From NCBI GenBank assembly GCA_965221585.1, contig OZ244898.1, positions 992,001 to 1,056,000 on the forward strand: a stretch of 64,000 nt of DNA. The letters are read 5' to 3'. Shown piece after piece: positions 1 to 9,099 of the stretch. Origin of the DNA: VXYK01 sp965221585. GTDB taxonomy: Bacteria; Actinomycetota; Acidimicrobiia; Acidimicrobiales; Aldehydirespiratoraceae. Position numbers and translations under genes: made by a program. Below the pieces are notes generated by a model. It searched no databases. It had not been told where the DNA came from and was given only the letters and a program-made list of their open reading frames with translations. The number at the start of each line of letters is the position of its first letter. Positions within the stretch are counted from its first letter, which is position 1.

Positions 1-1324
1 CGCTGGTGGCTTCCAGACAATCCCAGAGGTCGCTGGTGTCGGTGTTGGCGTATGCGTGGGTTGACAGGTAGTGGCGCACCCCGTCGCGGAATCGTTCGAC
101 GCCGAGATACTGCTCCAGCATTCGAACCAGCGAGGCTCCCTTCTCGTAGGTGAGAATGTCGAACATGCCCTCAGCTTCGGCAGGGTTTCGCACGGGATAC
201 TCGATCGGGCGGGTGGAGCCGAGCGCGTCGGTGGCGTAGGCCGCTGAACGTCCGCGGCTGAATGTGGTCCACACCTGCCAGTCGGGCCGGTAGGCGTCGG
301 TGCAGGCAGTTTCCATGAAGGTGGCGAACGCCTCGTTCAACCAGATCCCCTCCCACCACTTCATTGTCACCAGGTCGCCGAACCACATGTGAGCGAGTTC
401 GTGGTTGATGACCGCGGCTGCTGTCTGCAGTTCGGGCTGAGTGGCGGTTTCCGGGTCGATCAGTAGGAGCACCTCGCGGAAGGTGATACAGCCGAGGTTC
501 TCCATGGCCCCCGAAGCGAAGTCGGGGATGGCCACGAGATCGACCTTGTCGGACGGGTAGGGGATCGCGTAGTAGTCCGAGAACCAGCGCAACCCGTGCG
601 ACGCGACGTCGAGCGCGTATGGCGTGAGGTGGTCGCGTCCCGGCCGATGCACGACACGGACCGGTACGCCGTCGACATCTACCGGGTCGGTGATCTCCAA
701 GGGGCCCACCACGAAGGCCACGAGATACGTCGACATCGGCATCGTCTCCGCGAAGGTGACTCTGCGCCTGTTGGGGTCCGGGAACGATTCGCGAACCACC
801 CCGGTGTTGGAGACCGCCAGATGCTCCTGGTTGACCACCAGCGTTGTGGCGAAGGTGGCCTTGTATGCCGGTTCGTCCCAGCAGGGGAAGGCTCTGCGGG
901 CGTCGGTCGATTCGAACTGGGTGGTGGCGATGGTGTGTGAGGTTCCGTCGTCGTCTTGGTAGGTGGACCGGTAGAAGCCCCGGAGACGGTCATTCAGGAT
1001 CCCCGAGAAGGTCAACTCGATATGGGCCGGGCCGGCTGGGATATCGGTTGTGAGAGCGAGGTGCAGCCGCTCGGTGTCGGCGTCGAGGTGATGCTCGGGG
1101 ACGATCCGGGTGCCGTCGCCGAGTTGGATCGAAGCGGAGGAGATCTCCAGTTCCGCAGCGTTGCAGACGATCTCGTCGGTTGCCTCGAGAATCTCCACAT
1201 CGATCACCACGGATCCGAAGAACGTGGCCGCGTCAAGGTCGGGTTCCAACTCAAGTTGGTAGCGGTTGGGTACGACGTGGGAGGGGAGTCGGGGATCGGG
1301 CTGGGTCATGGGGTCCTGGCTCAT
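1..1324 (-). CDS. M1 family aminopeptidase (aminopeptidase N-like), C-terminus outside the window
   Basis: A zinc metallopeptidase that removes N-terminal residues from peptides, probably in the cytoplasm because no signal peptide is visible. About 440 residues are present, running off the left edge without a stop. Landmarks are the exopeptidase motif GAMEN near residues 272-276, the zinc motif HELAHMWFGD near 308-317 and the third zinc ligand in NEAF near 331. The N-terminal beta domain is complete. The start is the ATG at 1324. It has no Shine-Dalgarno sequence, but TACAAA lies 8 bases upstream, so a leaderless message is possible. A second ATG lies 15 bases inside. The gene is divergent from the sugar kinase at 1415. 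Confidence 0.93.
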   Translation of the reverse strand, partial: MSQDPMTQPDPRLPSHVVPNRYQLELEPDLDAATFFGSVVIDVEILEATDEIVCNAAELEISSASIQLGDGTRIVPEHHLDADTERLHLALTTDIPAGPAHIELTFSGILNDRLRGFYRSTYQDDDGTSHTIATTQFESTDARRAFPCWDEPAYKATFATTLVVNQEHLAVSNTGVVRESFPDPNRRRVTFAETMPMSTYLVAFVVGPLEITDPVDVDGVPVRVVHRPGRDHLTPYALDVASHGLRWFSDYYAIPYPSDKVDLVAIPDFASGAMENLGCITFREVLLLIDPETATQPELQTAAAVINHELAHMWFGDLVTMKWWEGIWLNEAFATFMETACTDAYRPDWQVWTTFSRGRSAAYATDALGSTRPIEYPVRNPAEAEGMFDILTYEKGASLVRMLEQYLGVERFRDGVRHYLSTHAYANTDTSDLWDCLEATS

Positions 1325-1414
1325 GAGGTAATTTGTATCGGCTAAACTCCGTGGTCTTGCCAGTTCGCACCAGCTTGCACGAGAAGTGCCAGTAGAGGCC
1401 ATGGAGCAGTGACC

Positions 1415-2389
1415 ATGGAGCCGAGCCTCGATGTCGTCGGTGTGGGCAATTCCATCGTCGATGTGATCGCGAAGGTCGACGACGGTTTCATTGAGGCGCA
1501 CGGCCTGGCCAAGGGCGCGATGACCCTGATCGATCAGGAGCGGGCGACATCGTTGTACACGGTGATGCCACCAGCGTTGGAGATTTCGGGTGGTTCGGCT
1601 GCGAACACTGTCGCTGGGGTGGCGAGTTTCGGCGGCTCGGCCGCGTACATCGGCAAGGTGCGCGACGATCAACTCGGGGAGGTGTTCGCCCATGACCTGC
1701 GCGCGGCGGGGGTTGGATTCGATGTGCCGCTCGCCAGAGAGGGGCCGCCGACCGGCCGAAGCCTCATTCAGGTGACGCCGGACGCCGAGCGCACCATGAA
1801 CACGTTCTTGGGGATGAGCACCCTGCTCGAACCGGCGGACGTCGACGCGGACCTAGTCGTGGATGCAGCGATCACCTACTGCGAGGGGTACCTGTGGGAT
1901 GTCGATGTGGCCAAGGCGGCGATCCGCTTCGCCATGGATGCCGCCTCGGACGCGGGCCGCCTCGTCTCGCTCACTCTCTCGGATTCGTTCTGTGTGGACA
2001 GGCATCGCCGCGAGTGGCTCGACCTCATCAGCGACATGGTTGACCTCGTCTTCGCCAACGAGACCGAGATCTGTTCGTTGTTCGAGACCGAAGACTTCGA
2101 TTCCGCAGCGTCGCTGGCCGCAGACATCACAGAGATCGTGGCTCTGACCCGGTCCGCTGAAGGTTCGGTGGTGATCTCCGGCAACGAACGCGTCGAGGTT
2201 CCTGCCAGGCACGTCCCCCAGATCGTCGACGCGACCGGAGCGGGCGACCTCTACGCATCGGGCTTCCTGTTCGGTCTGGCCAGGGGCGTCGACCTGCGGC
2301 GTTGTGCCGAACTCGGAGGCATCGCCGCGGCTGAGATCATCTCCCATATCGGTGCGCGTCCCCAGGTATCTCTCAGCTCGCTAGCCTGA
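1415..2389 (+). CDS. PfkB-family carbohydrate kinase, adenosine-kinase-like
   Basis: An ATP-dependent ribokinase-fold kinase of about 324 residues. The first PfkB signature appears as GGSAANTVAG. The second, DATGAGDLYASGF near residues 270-282, carries the catalytic Asp and the anion hole. The overall form is that of the adenosine kinase/ribokinase group. Adenosine as substrate is an inference, supported by the nucleoside importer and adenosine deaminase a few kb away. A GTG at 1409 is possible, but GGAG at 1403-1406 sits 8 bases before the ATG at 1415 and only 2 before the GTG, so 1415 is preferred. The stop codon lies inside a 16-bp tandem duplication. Confidence 0.85.
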   Translation: MEPSLDVVGVGNSIVDVIAKVDDGFIEAHGLAKGAMTLIDQERATSLYTVMPPALEISGGSAANTVAGVASFGGSAAYIGKVRDDQLGEVFAHDLRAAGVGFDVPLAREGPPTGRSLIQVTPDAERTMNTFLGMSTLLEPADVDADLVVDAAITYCEGYLWDVDVAKAAIRFAMDAASDAGRLVSLTLSDSFCVDRHRREWLDLISDMVDLVFANETEICSLFETEDFDSAASLAADITEIVALTRSAEGSVVISGNERVEVPARHVPQIVDATGAGDLYASGFLFGLARGVDLRRCAELGGIAAAEIISHIGARPQVSLSSLA

Positions 2390-2409
2390 CATCTCGCTAG
2401 CTTGACTTC
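2378..2409. repeat. 16-bp tandem duplication over a stop codon
   Basis: Two adjacent copies, TCGCTAGCCTGACATC and TCGCTAGCTTGACTTC, match at 14 of 16 bases. The kinase stop TGA (2387-2389) lies inside the first copy. Confidence 0.8.
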
Positions 2410-2455
2410 TGCCCGAGACCAATAAGAGAAGCGATACGAGGGATGGTGCAAGGCC

Positions 2456-3301
2456 ATGGGTTACACATGTTTCGAGATCGACGAGAGTGAGGGAGTGGCA
2501 CACCTACGCCTGTGCCGCCCTGATGAGTTCAACACCATGACTCCCGAGTTCTGGAGGGAACTCCCCGAGATAATCGGCGAGTTGTCGGACAGTGGTCGGG
2601 TGCGCGTCGTTGTGTTGTCCTCCACCGGGAAGCACTTCTGTGCCGGTATGGACCTGGCGGTCTTCACGGGTTCCTCCGCTGCCGGAGGCAACGATGCGAT
2701 CACCGAGGTGGGGCGTCAACGTGCCGCGCTGCGTTACAACGTCCTGCATCTCCAGGATGCCCTGACTTCGCTGGAGCAGGCTCGGATGCCTGTGTTGGTG
2801 GCGATTCAGGGCGGTTGCATCGGTGGCGCGGTCGACATGGTCACGGCTGCGGACTGTCGCTATGCGAGCGCCGACGCATGGTTCTGCATCCAGGAGATCA
2901 ACATCGGCATGACCGCTGATGTAGGAACATTGCAGCGTCTGCCGAAGCTCATTCCCGAAGGAGCCGCGCGGGAACTGGCGTATACCGGTCGTCGTATGGG
3001 CGCCCAGCGGGCCGCTGCGTTGGGCCTGGTCAACGAGGTGTTCGATGACCATGAATCGTTACTTGAGGGGGTACATGCGATTGCCGCGGAGATCGCCTCC
3101 AAGTCACCGCTGGCGATTCATGGAACCAAGGAGACGATCAACTACAGCCGGGACCACTCGGTGGAGGACTCCCTCGCCTACATCGCCGCGTGGCAGACCG
3201 GAATGTTCCAACCCGACGACATGTTGGAGAGCTTCAGCGCGAAGGCCGAGGGCCGCGAGCCCGTCTTCGACGACCTGGGACCGCTGCGCAGGGGCCTGTA
3301 G
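2456..3301 (+). CDS. Crotonase-family protein, probable delta3,5-delta2,4-dienoyl-CoA isomerase (ECH1-like)
   Basis: A 281-residue enoyl-CoA hydratase/isomerase fold protein acting on acyl-CoA thioesters. The oxyanion-hole segments are GKHFCAGMDLAVF and QGGCIGGAVDMVTAADCRY. The stretch IQEINIGMTADVGTLQRLPK closely resembles the mitochondrial ECH1 isomerase. It keeps the acidic trio of that enzyme: Asp in GAVDMVTA, Glu in QEIN and Asp in TADVG. That points to isomerisation of dienoyl-CoA in beta-oxidation of odd-position double bonds rather than plain hydration. Activity is inferred from family resemblance. AAGG at 2450-2453 precedes the ATG closely. The stop lies in a short tandem duplication. 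Confidence 0.85.
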   Translation: MGYTCFEIDESEGVAHLRLCRPDEFNTMTPEFWRELPEIIGELSDSGRVRVVVLSSTGKHFCAGMDLAVFTGSSAAGGNDAITEVGRQRAALRYNVLHLQDALTSLEQARMPVLVAIQGGCIGGAVDMVTAADCRYASADAWFCIQEINIGMTADVGTLQRLPKLIPEGAARELAYTGRRMGAQRAAALGLVNEVFDDHESLLEGVHAIAAEIASKSPLAIHGTKETINYSRDHSVEDSLAYIAAWQTGMFQPDDMLESFSAKAEGREPVFDDLGPLRRGL

Positions 3302-3318
3302 GACGGGGCCTGTAGCAC
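3291..3318. repeat. 14-bp tandem duplication over a stop codon
   Basis: GGGGCCTGTAGGAC is followed at once by GGGGCCTGTAGCAC (13 of 14 identical). The crotonase stop TAG (3299-3301) is in the first copy. Confidence 0.8.
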
Positions 3319-3339
3319 GAGTAGGCGAGTTGGTGCGGT

Positions 3340-3915
3340 TCACCTGAACTTCAGGTCACCCAGTCGGACCAGAGTCGAGGAGATCCAGCCGCCCAGCGCG
3401 TTGAAGTGGTCGTCGAGCATGGAGCCGTCAGCGAGGCGCGGCTCGTCGAGTTCGTAGGCCCCCTCGTAGGAGACCTCGATCGCGTGCTGCACGTCGTCTG
3501 TGTCGGGCCCATAGCTCGATTCAACGGTCGGCCCACTGCGGGTCAGTTTCTCGCCGCCTATCGAGGGGCTTCGGACCGGCAGAATGGCGAGCACCGCGGT
3601 CGGGTCCGGGATCATGTCCAGGCGCTGTATCCGTAGCACTATCTCGATCTCGATGCGCGGCGGTTCGCTGAGCTCCTCGGTGACGTACCAGCTCCGATAT
3701 GCGGTTTGGGACCAGGTGGGCCAGCTGCAGCCGACGTCCGCCTGCACGCGCGGCGGAAGGCCCTCTCCTGGCAGTCCGTAAGTCGTCTGCCAGTTGAGGT
3801 CGCCGAGAAGCATGTCCACCCAGAAGCGTTCCTCGAAGGCTTTGCGTTCGAGACGGGCCGTCTCGAAGGCGTCCCGCAACGCTCCGATTGCGTCGGTGAA
3901 CACGTGATCGAGCAT
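3340..3915 (-). CDS. Conserved-looking protein of unknown function
   Basis: A 191-residue soluble protein with no signal peptide or membrane span and no family I recognise. It has an alpha-helical charged start (about residues 1-35). A mixed beta region follows, with a Trp/Tyr-rich segment WPTWSQTAYRSWYV and an alternating hydrophobic strand IEIEIVLRIQRLDM. Strong codon bias with an unbroken frame supports a real gene. It is convergent with the crotonase gene and separated by 98 bases from the M16 peptidase, which reads in the same direction from upstream, so the two could share a transcript. Confidence 0.65.
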   Translation of the reverse strand: MLDHVFTDAIGALRDAFETARLERKAFEERFWVDMLLGDLNWQTTYGLPGEGLPPRVQADVGCSWPTWSQTAYRSWYVTEELSEPPRIEIEIVLRIQRLDMIPDPTAVLAILPVRSPSIGGEKLTRSGPTVESSYGPDTDDVQHAIEVSYEGAYELDEPRLADGSMLDDHFNALGGWISSTLVRLGDLKFR

Positions 3916-4013
3916 GGCAGTTGAGGTTAGCCCGTCAAGTCCAGGGCGTTTGCGCCGGTTCTGATCCTCTCGGCGGTCGGCTCGGTCTCTGGCATGGCCT
4001 GTGGCAAACAGGG

Positions 4014-7000
4014 TTATTCGCTGAGGACTTTGGAGACTTCCAGCCAGTGGCCGGAGCCGTACAGGCGATCGGCGAGTGCTCGGACATCGCTGCGGGTTGC
4101 TTGCGCGAGCAGGTCTTGGCGGTTGTCGAGGGTCAAACGGTCCTCGCTCGCGAACCTGATCGCTTCGAGATCGGAGTTTGCCAACAGGCTGTTGTTGAAG
4201 AAGTTCCAGTCGCTGCGGATGACGCTGTGGGCCTGCTCGAACTGGTCCGTGGTCGGGCCGTTGCGGGCAAGGGTCTCCAGTTCTTCCATCAACACGGAAC
4301 GGATCTCGTCGAGTCGTGTCGGATCGCCGCTGATTGAGATGATCGAACGGATCGACGGTTCTGGTTCGCGCAGTAACGAGATTGAGGCGGATCCGCCATA
4401 GGACGCGCCGAGCTCCTCGCGGATGCGTTCGAGTATCCGGTCCGTGATGACCCCTTGCAGAAGGTTGGCGACCACACGGTTCTCGGCGGTGAGTTCGATC
4501 GGCTGGGCGTGGAAGACAAGCAGGCCACCGTCGGCAGCGCCTTCGCTCAATTCGACGCTCGCCGATTGCCGGCCGGTGGGGAGCTCGTAGCCGAGATCGA
4601 CCCAGGAGTCGGACTCTCCAGCGGGAAGCGAGCCGAGATAGCGAGCGGCGAGGTCGGCGACCGTAGAGCGGTCGATGTCGCCGACGACGGCGACCGCTAG
4701 GTCGTCCACCTTGCCGAGCCGCGCCCTGTAGATCTCGAGTGCGGTCTGTTCGTCGAGTGCGTCGAGCTGTTGTTGGCTCGCTGCTCGGTGCTGGGCCGGG
4801 TCTCCGTCGTAGACGAGGTCCAGCAGCGCGGTCACGGCTCGGCGGTCGACGTTGGTCTGGTTGACGGCAAGATTCTGCTCGGCGTCGTCGATTGCAGTGC
4901 GGAAGGCGACTTCGTCGACCCTCGGCTCGGTGATGTACAGGTGCAACAACTGGAACAGGACCTCAGCATCCCGGGTGGCCGACTCGCCCGAGAAGCCCTC
5001 CTCCGACTGGTCGATGAAGCCGACGAGGCCGACGTTGCGCACCGAGAGGAAGCGGTTCAGAGTCAATGCGTCGTGAGGGCCTACCCCGCTGCCGAACACT
5101 GCGTCGACAGCCACCGCCGAAATCGCAGTGTTGGAACCCGGATGGTCCCGTGGGAATGTCGACCAGCCACCCCCAGACGCTGCCCGCAGCGAGAACACGT
5201 TGTCCGCGACCCGCGAGTGGCGGTGGCTGACCGTCACTCCGTTGTCGAATGTCCAAGTGGTGACTTCACCGTGGTCGGTGCTCCGCTCGCCCGTGTCGGT
5301 CGGCTGGGCGCGGGGCACCGGAGCCATCAGTTCGTCTATCCGGGCTGCCCCCGCGGCGGATTCTGCCGGAGCGAGGTTGGCAAGGGTCTCAAGCAGTTCG
5401 TCGGCCGTGGGCAGGGTCGACTCGTCGGCACCGACGGCGATGACTATCGGTCCGCTGATGCTCAACAGCCAGCTCCAATGGTTGGCGAGTTCATGGGCCG
5501 TGAACGACTCGACGGCAGTCCTCTGCCGAGCGATACGTGTCTGAGCCCTGTCGATGTCTGCACCGCCGAGCCAGTATCTCGACAACAGATTGGCGTATTG
5601 GCCGTCCTGGGTGGTGTTGAGCCCCGCCAGTTGCTGGTTGAAATGAGCGATCATCGTGTCGCGCATACGTTCCATCTCGTCGTCGCTGAATCCGTCGGTG
5701 GCGGCTGCTAGCAGGTAGGACATGTAGTCCTTGAGGCCGTCCGCTAGATCAGCGGCTTTGAGGTTGGTGCCGAAGTATCTGAGTCCCCGGCTCACCTCGA
5801 ACTCGCTGATGAACGGAGTCTCCTCGAGCACCAGGTCGCCGAGTTGGTATGCGTCGTTGAGCCGGTTGTTCAGCATGATGGCGATGGATTGCTCCATGAG
5901 CGTCAGACGGGAACCACCGACCGTGCTTCTGTCCCAGACGGGTATTGGAAAGTCGAGCGACAGGTTGTCGATCGAGTTGTCGGGATGGGTGACGACATGG
6001 GCCTGAGGCTCGGGCGATATCTGAACCTCGATCGGCTCACGGACGCTGGGTGTGCCTGTCCGTGGTTCAAGGTCGCTGAAATACTCGGAGACCTTTTCTT
6101 CGAGTTCGTCGAGGGGCAGGTCGCCGACCACGACGACAGCCATGTTGTCAGGTCGGTACCAGTCGTCGTAGAAGGACCTGAGCAGCTCGGGAGTGGTCGC
6201 CTCGACCTTGTCGGGATCCCCGGCCACGAGGTGGCCCTCATAGGGGGTGCCGGCCACGTACACCTCGTTGAATCTGTTGGAGATGATGCCGTCGACGGAT
6301 TCGAGACGCTGGCGCAGTTCATCGCGCACGACGCCCTTCTCTTCGTCGACTGCGGACGGTTCAAGCGTCGCTGCCGATGCCCACTGCGCCAGCACGTCGA
6401 ACGCCACCTCCACAGCACCCTCGTCGGATGTCGCCGCGGAGAGGATGTAGACGGTCTCGTCCATCGACGTGTAGGCATTGACTTCGGGCCCGAACTCGAT
6501 GCCGAGTCGCTGCAGTTGTGCAGTCAGTTCATTGGCCGGGTACTTCTCGGTGCCGTTGAACAGCATGTGCTCGAGGAAGTGGGCGCTGCCGTCGCTGCCG
6601 TCGACCTGCTGTGCCGACCCGGAGTTGACGAGTAGGCGGATCTCTAGATTCGAGCCTGGTGAATCGTTCGAGCGCAGAAGATAGGTGAGGCCGTTGTCCA
6701 GCGTCCCGATGCGGTAGTCACGGTCTATGGGCAGCGGAGTCGGATCTGGGTCAGGCTCGGTGACGGGCGGACGCGCCGCGCCGTCGGAACCGCGGTCGTC
6801 ACCGGAGCCGTCGGGATCAACACCCTGCGGCGCCGGAGTCGTGTTCGGGGTCGCCGTTGCGGCGTCGCGACGGATCTCGTCGATCGTGCTGTTCTGGGCG
6901 CAAGCAGCGGCGATCAACGCGCAGAGAAGCAACGCGGTGCCGCTGCGTCGCAGAGGTCGAGAAGATGTTCTCGATGATGCCGATGGTCCAGGTTTGAACA

Positions 7001-7016
7001 CACTGGGTTTGTTCAC
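4014..7016 (-). CDS. M16 (pitrilysin/insulinase) family zinc peptidase, lipoprotein
   Basis: A 1000-residue two-half M16 peptidase that should degrade peptides outside the membrane. The N-terminus has a basic stretch, a hydrophobic core and Cys39 (ALIAAAC), consistent with lipoprotein export. A Pro/Asp/Gly-rich linker follows to about residue 95. The inverted zinc motif HFLEH is at 146-150, and the distal Glu lies in DEEKGVVRDEL about 75 residues later. The second half (from about residue 590) resembles M16 but lacks HxxEH, as is normal for the inactive half. The ATG is preceded by no strong Shine-Dalgarno. It lies 46 bases after adenosine deaminase in the same direction. Confidence 0.92.
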   Translation of the reverse strand: MNKPSVFKPGPSASSRTSSRPLRRSGTALLLCALIAAACAQNSTIDEIRRDAATATPNTTPAPQGVDPDGSGDDRGSDGAARPPVTEPDPDPTPLPIDRDYRIGTLDNGLTYLLRSNDSPGSNLEIRLLVNSGSAQQVDGSDGSAHFLEHMLFNGTEKYPANELTAQLQRLGIEFGPEVNAYTSMDETVYILSAATSDEGAVEVAFDVLAQWASAATLEPSAVDEEKGVVRDELRQRLESVDGIISNRFNEVYVAGTPYEGHLVAGDPDKVEATTPELLRSFYDDWYRPDNMAVVVVGDLPLDELEEKVSEYFSDLEPRTGTPSVREPIEVQISPEPQAHVVTHPDNSIDNLSLDFPIPVWDRSTVGGSRLTLMEQSIAIMLNNRLNDAYQLGDLVLEETPFISEFEVSRGLRYFGTNLKAADLADGLKDYMSYLLAAATDGFSDDEMERMRDTMIAHFNQQLAGLNTTQDGQYANLLSRYWLGGADIDRAQTRIARQRTAVESFTAHELANHWSWLLSISGPIVIAVGADESTLPTADELLETLANLAPAESAAGAARIDELMAPVPRAQPTDTGERSTDHGEVTTWTFDNGVTVSHRHSRVADNVFSLRAASGGGWSTFPRDHPGSNTAISAVAVDAVFGSGVGPHDALTLNRFLSVRNVGLVGFIDQSEEGFSGESATRDAEVLFQLLHLYITEPRVDEVAFRTAIDDAEQNLAVNQTNVDRRAVTALLDLVYDGDPAQHRAASQQQLDALDEQTALEIYRARLGKVDDLAVAVVGDIDRSTVADLAARYLGSLPAGESDSWVDLGYELPTGRQSASVELSEGAADGGLLVFHAQPIELTAENRVVANLLQGVITDRILERIREELGASYGGSASISLLREPEPSIRSIISISGDPTRLDEIRSVLMEELETLARNGPTTDQFEQAHSVIRSDWNFFNNSLLANSDLEAIRFASEDRLTLDNRQDLLAQATRSDVRALADRLYGSGHWLEVSKVLSE

Positions 7017-7062
7017 CGCGTGATTCTAATGATCGAGGCGTCGTCGCAACGCGGCGGTGGAC

Positions 7063-8169
7063 CTATATCGGCGGCTCTTCCGACCAAGCCTCGAGTGGCG
7101 CGTAGCGGGGCTTTATCACCTGCTCAATGAGCTGCAACCGTTCGCGGAAGGGCAGGAAGCTCGACTTCATTGCGTTGACGGTGAGCCAACGGAGCCGGTC
7201 CCACCCGTAATCGAAGGCGTCAACGAGCGCCGCCATCTCCGAGCTCATCGACACACCCGACATCAACCGATTGTCGGTGTTGAGCGTCACCCGGAATCTG
7301 AGGTTGATCAGTTGGTCGATGGGGTGCTCGGCGATGCTGTTGACGACCCCTGTGTTGACATTGGAGGTCGGACATACCTCGAGGGGAATCCGTCGATCGC
7401 GAAGGAAGTGGGCAAGACGACTGAGTCTCGTTTCGCCACTCTCGTCGACCTCGAGGTCTTCGATGATCCGGATCCCGTGGCCCAGGCGTTCCGAACCGCA
7501 GTACTGCACTGCTTTCCAGATCGAACGCGGACCGTAGGCCTCGCCTGCGTGAACGGTGATATGGAAGTTCTCGCGCTGGCAGTATTGGAATGCTCTGATG
7601 TGGTCGTCGGGCGGGTATCCGTCCTCTGCTCCGGCGATGTCGAACCCGACGACCCCCTGATCGCGCCATCGCACAGCAGCTTCCGCCACTGCCAGTGAGT
7701 TGTCGGCGTCGCGCATGGCGGTGCAGATGGCACGGATGGTGAGGTCGGTTCCGGCCGAACCGGCTGCGAAGCCTGCCAGCACGGCTTCGATCGCGTCGTC
7801 GAGACTCAGGCCCCGCTGGTTGTGGAGTTCGGGGGCGAACCGCACTTCCGCGTAGACGACTCCGTCGGCACCCAGGTCCTCGGCGCATTCGCGTGCGACC
7901 CGTTCGATGCTGTCCGGGGTCTGCATGACCGCAATGGTGTGGGCGAACGTTTCGAGGTAGAGAGTGAGATCTTTGCGGTTGGCTCCCTGCATCATCCATT
8001 CAACGAGCGGTTCGGGTTCGGTGGCCGGCAGGTCGCGGTAGCCCAACTCATCGGCGAGTTCGATGATCGTCTGCGGCCTGAGTCCACCGTCGAGATGATC
8101 GTGAAGCAAAACCTTCGGCGCACGCTTGATGCGCTCTAGCGTCGGAGCCCCGACATCGAGACCAGTCAT
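7063..8169 (-). CDS. add: Adenosine deaminase
   Basis: Converts adenosine and deoxyadenosine to inosine forms in purine salvage. The 368-residue protein carries the metal ligands HDHLDGGLRP (His23, His25), the catalytic HAGE segment, the RLGHG segment and a late TDNRLMSG segment equivalent to the family's metal-binding Asp. It is the last enzyme of a minus-strand run beginning with the nucleoside-type BMP importer. It follows the PhyH gene by 64 bases. Together with the PfkB kinase near 1.4 kb it suggests imported nucleosides are either deaminated or phosphorylated. Confidence 0.93.
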   Translation of the reverse strand: MTGLDVGAPTLERIKRAPKVLLHDHLDGGLRPQTIIELADELGYRDLPATEPEPLVEWMMQGANRKDLTLYLETFAHTIAVMQTPDSIERVARECAEDLGADGVVYAEVRFAPELHNQRGLSLDDAIEAVLAGFAAGSAGTDLTIRAICTAMRDADNSLAVAEAAVRWRDQGVVGFDIAGAEDGYPPDDHIRAFQYCQRENFHITVHAGEAYGPRSIWKAVQYCGSERLGHGIRIIEDLEVDESGETRLSRLAHFLRDRRIPLEVCPTSNVNTGVVNSIAEHPIDQLINLRFRVTLNTDNRLMSGVSMSSEMAALVDAFDYGWDRLRWLTVNAMKSSFLPFRERLQLIEQVIKPRYAPLEAWSEEPPI

Positions 8170-8233
8170 TGGTGGAGTCTAGCGACAACGATGCCTGGCA
8201 TTCCCCTGTCAGTCAGCCGGCAGCGACACGCTC

Positions 8234-9085
8234 CTAGAAGCCGCGCAGGGGCATGTCGGGGCCTCGCTGGAGCCAGTTGTCGGCCAGGTAGTCGGCTTGG
8301 GCGTCGATCAGGTGCATCGTGTAGGCGTGGCGGCTCACGGGCGAGGTGTTCGGCGCGCTCCAGTGGGGGAGTGTGCCGTGCAGCACGATGAGCGTGCCCC
8401 GATCGACCGGCACCGGTACGAGGTCTTCGGTGGGCCAAGGTTCGGGATCGAGTACATCGGTGGTGGTGCTTGCAGCACCGGGAGCGGTCAGCCGAAAGCG
8501 GGTGCGTGCCGCGGTGCGATGGTGACCGGGGGCCACCCACATGCAGCCGTTCTCCAACGTGGCGTCCTCGATGGCGAACCAGAAACCGACCACGGACTGG
8601 GGCTCGGTCCACAGGAACGTGTGATCACAATGGCAGGTGACCTCGCCGCCGATACCGGGCTGTTTGAAGATGTACATCGACTGGAGCAGGCGCGGCTCCA
8701 CGAATCCCAGATCCTTGGCCAACGCGGCGAGTTCGGGTGTCCTCGAGAAACGATCGAAGTGCGGGTCGAGATCGTGCATGGCGTGACCAAGCTTGTTGAC
8801 GGCCAGTTCCAGCGGTCGGGTCAGTTCGCCGTCGATGACCGCACCGTCCTCGAGGAACCAACGAACCGTGTCGCCGCTGGTCAGAAAGTACTCATCCTGG
8901 GCATGGCTCTGCGCGTTCGTGTCGAACACGGTGAGTCCGCCGTTCACCGTTGGGTCCGCATCGCGCAACATGCCCATTACGTGCTCCCGCAGCGAGTCGC
9001 AGTCCCTCGGGTCCACAAAATCGTTGAGCACGATGTAGCCGTCACGGTCCCATGCAGACAGTTGAGCGTTGTCGAGTATCGCCAT
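8234..9085 (-). CDS. Phytanoyl-CoA dioxygenase (PhyH) family Fe(II)/2-oxoglutarate oxygenase
   Basis: A 283-residue non-haem iron oxygenase. The iron-binding His-x-Asp is visible in TCHCDHTFLW. The distal His is in GTLIVLHGTLPHWSAPN, and the oxoglutarate-binding Arg follows in SRHAYTMH. The family hydroxylates small molecules in the cytoplasm, and the substrate cannot be read from sequence. AGGGAG lies 10 bases before the ATG. The gene begins only 14 bases after the second nucleoside-importer permease and precedes adenosine deaminase, so it probably belongs to that operon. It could act on an imported nucleoside or related metabolite. Confidence 0.87.
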   Translation of the reverse strand: MAILDNAQLSAWDRDGYIVLNDFVDPRDCDSLREHVMGMLRDADPTVNGGLTVFDTNAQSHAQDEYFLTSGDTVRWFLEDGAVIDGELTRPLELAVNKLGHAMHDLDPHFDRFSRTPELAALAKDLGFVEPRLLQSMYIFKQPGIGGEVTCHCDHTFLWTEPQSVVGFWFAIEDATLENGCMWVAPGHHRTAARTRFRLTAPGAASTTTDVLDPEPWPTEDLVPVPVDRGTLIVLHGTLPHWSAPNTSPVSRHAYTMHLIDAQADYLADNWLQRGPDMPLRGF

Positions 9086-9099
9086 CGCGGTTCGGCTCC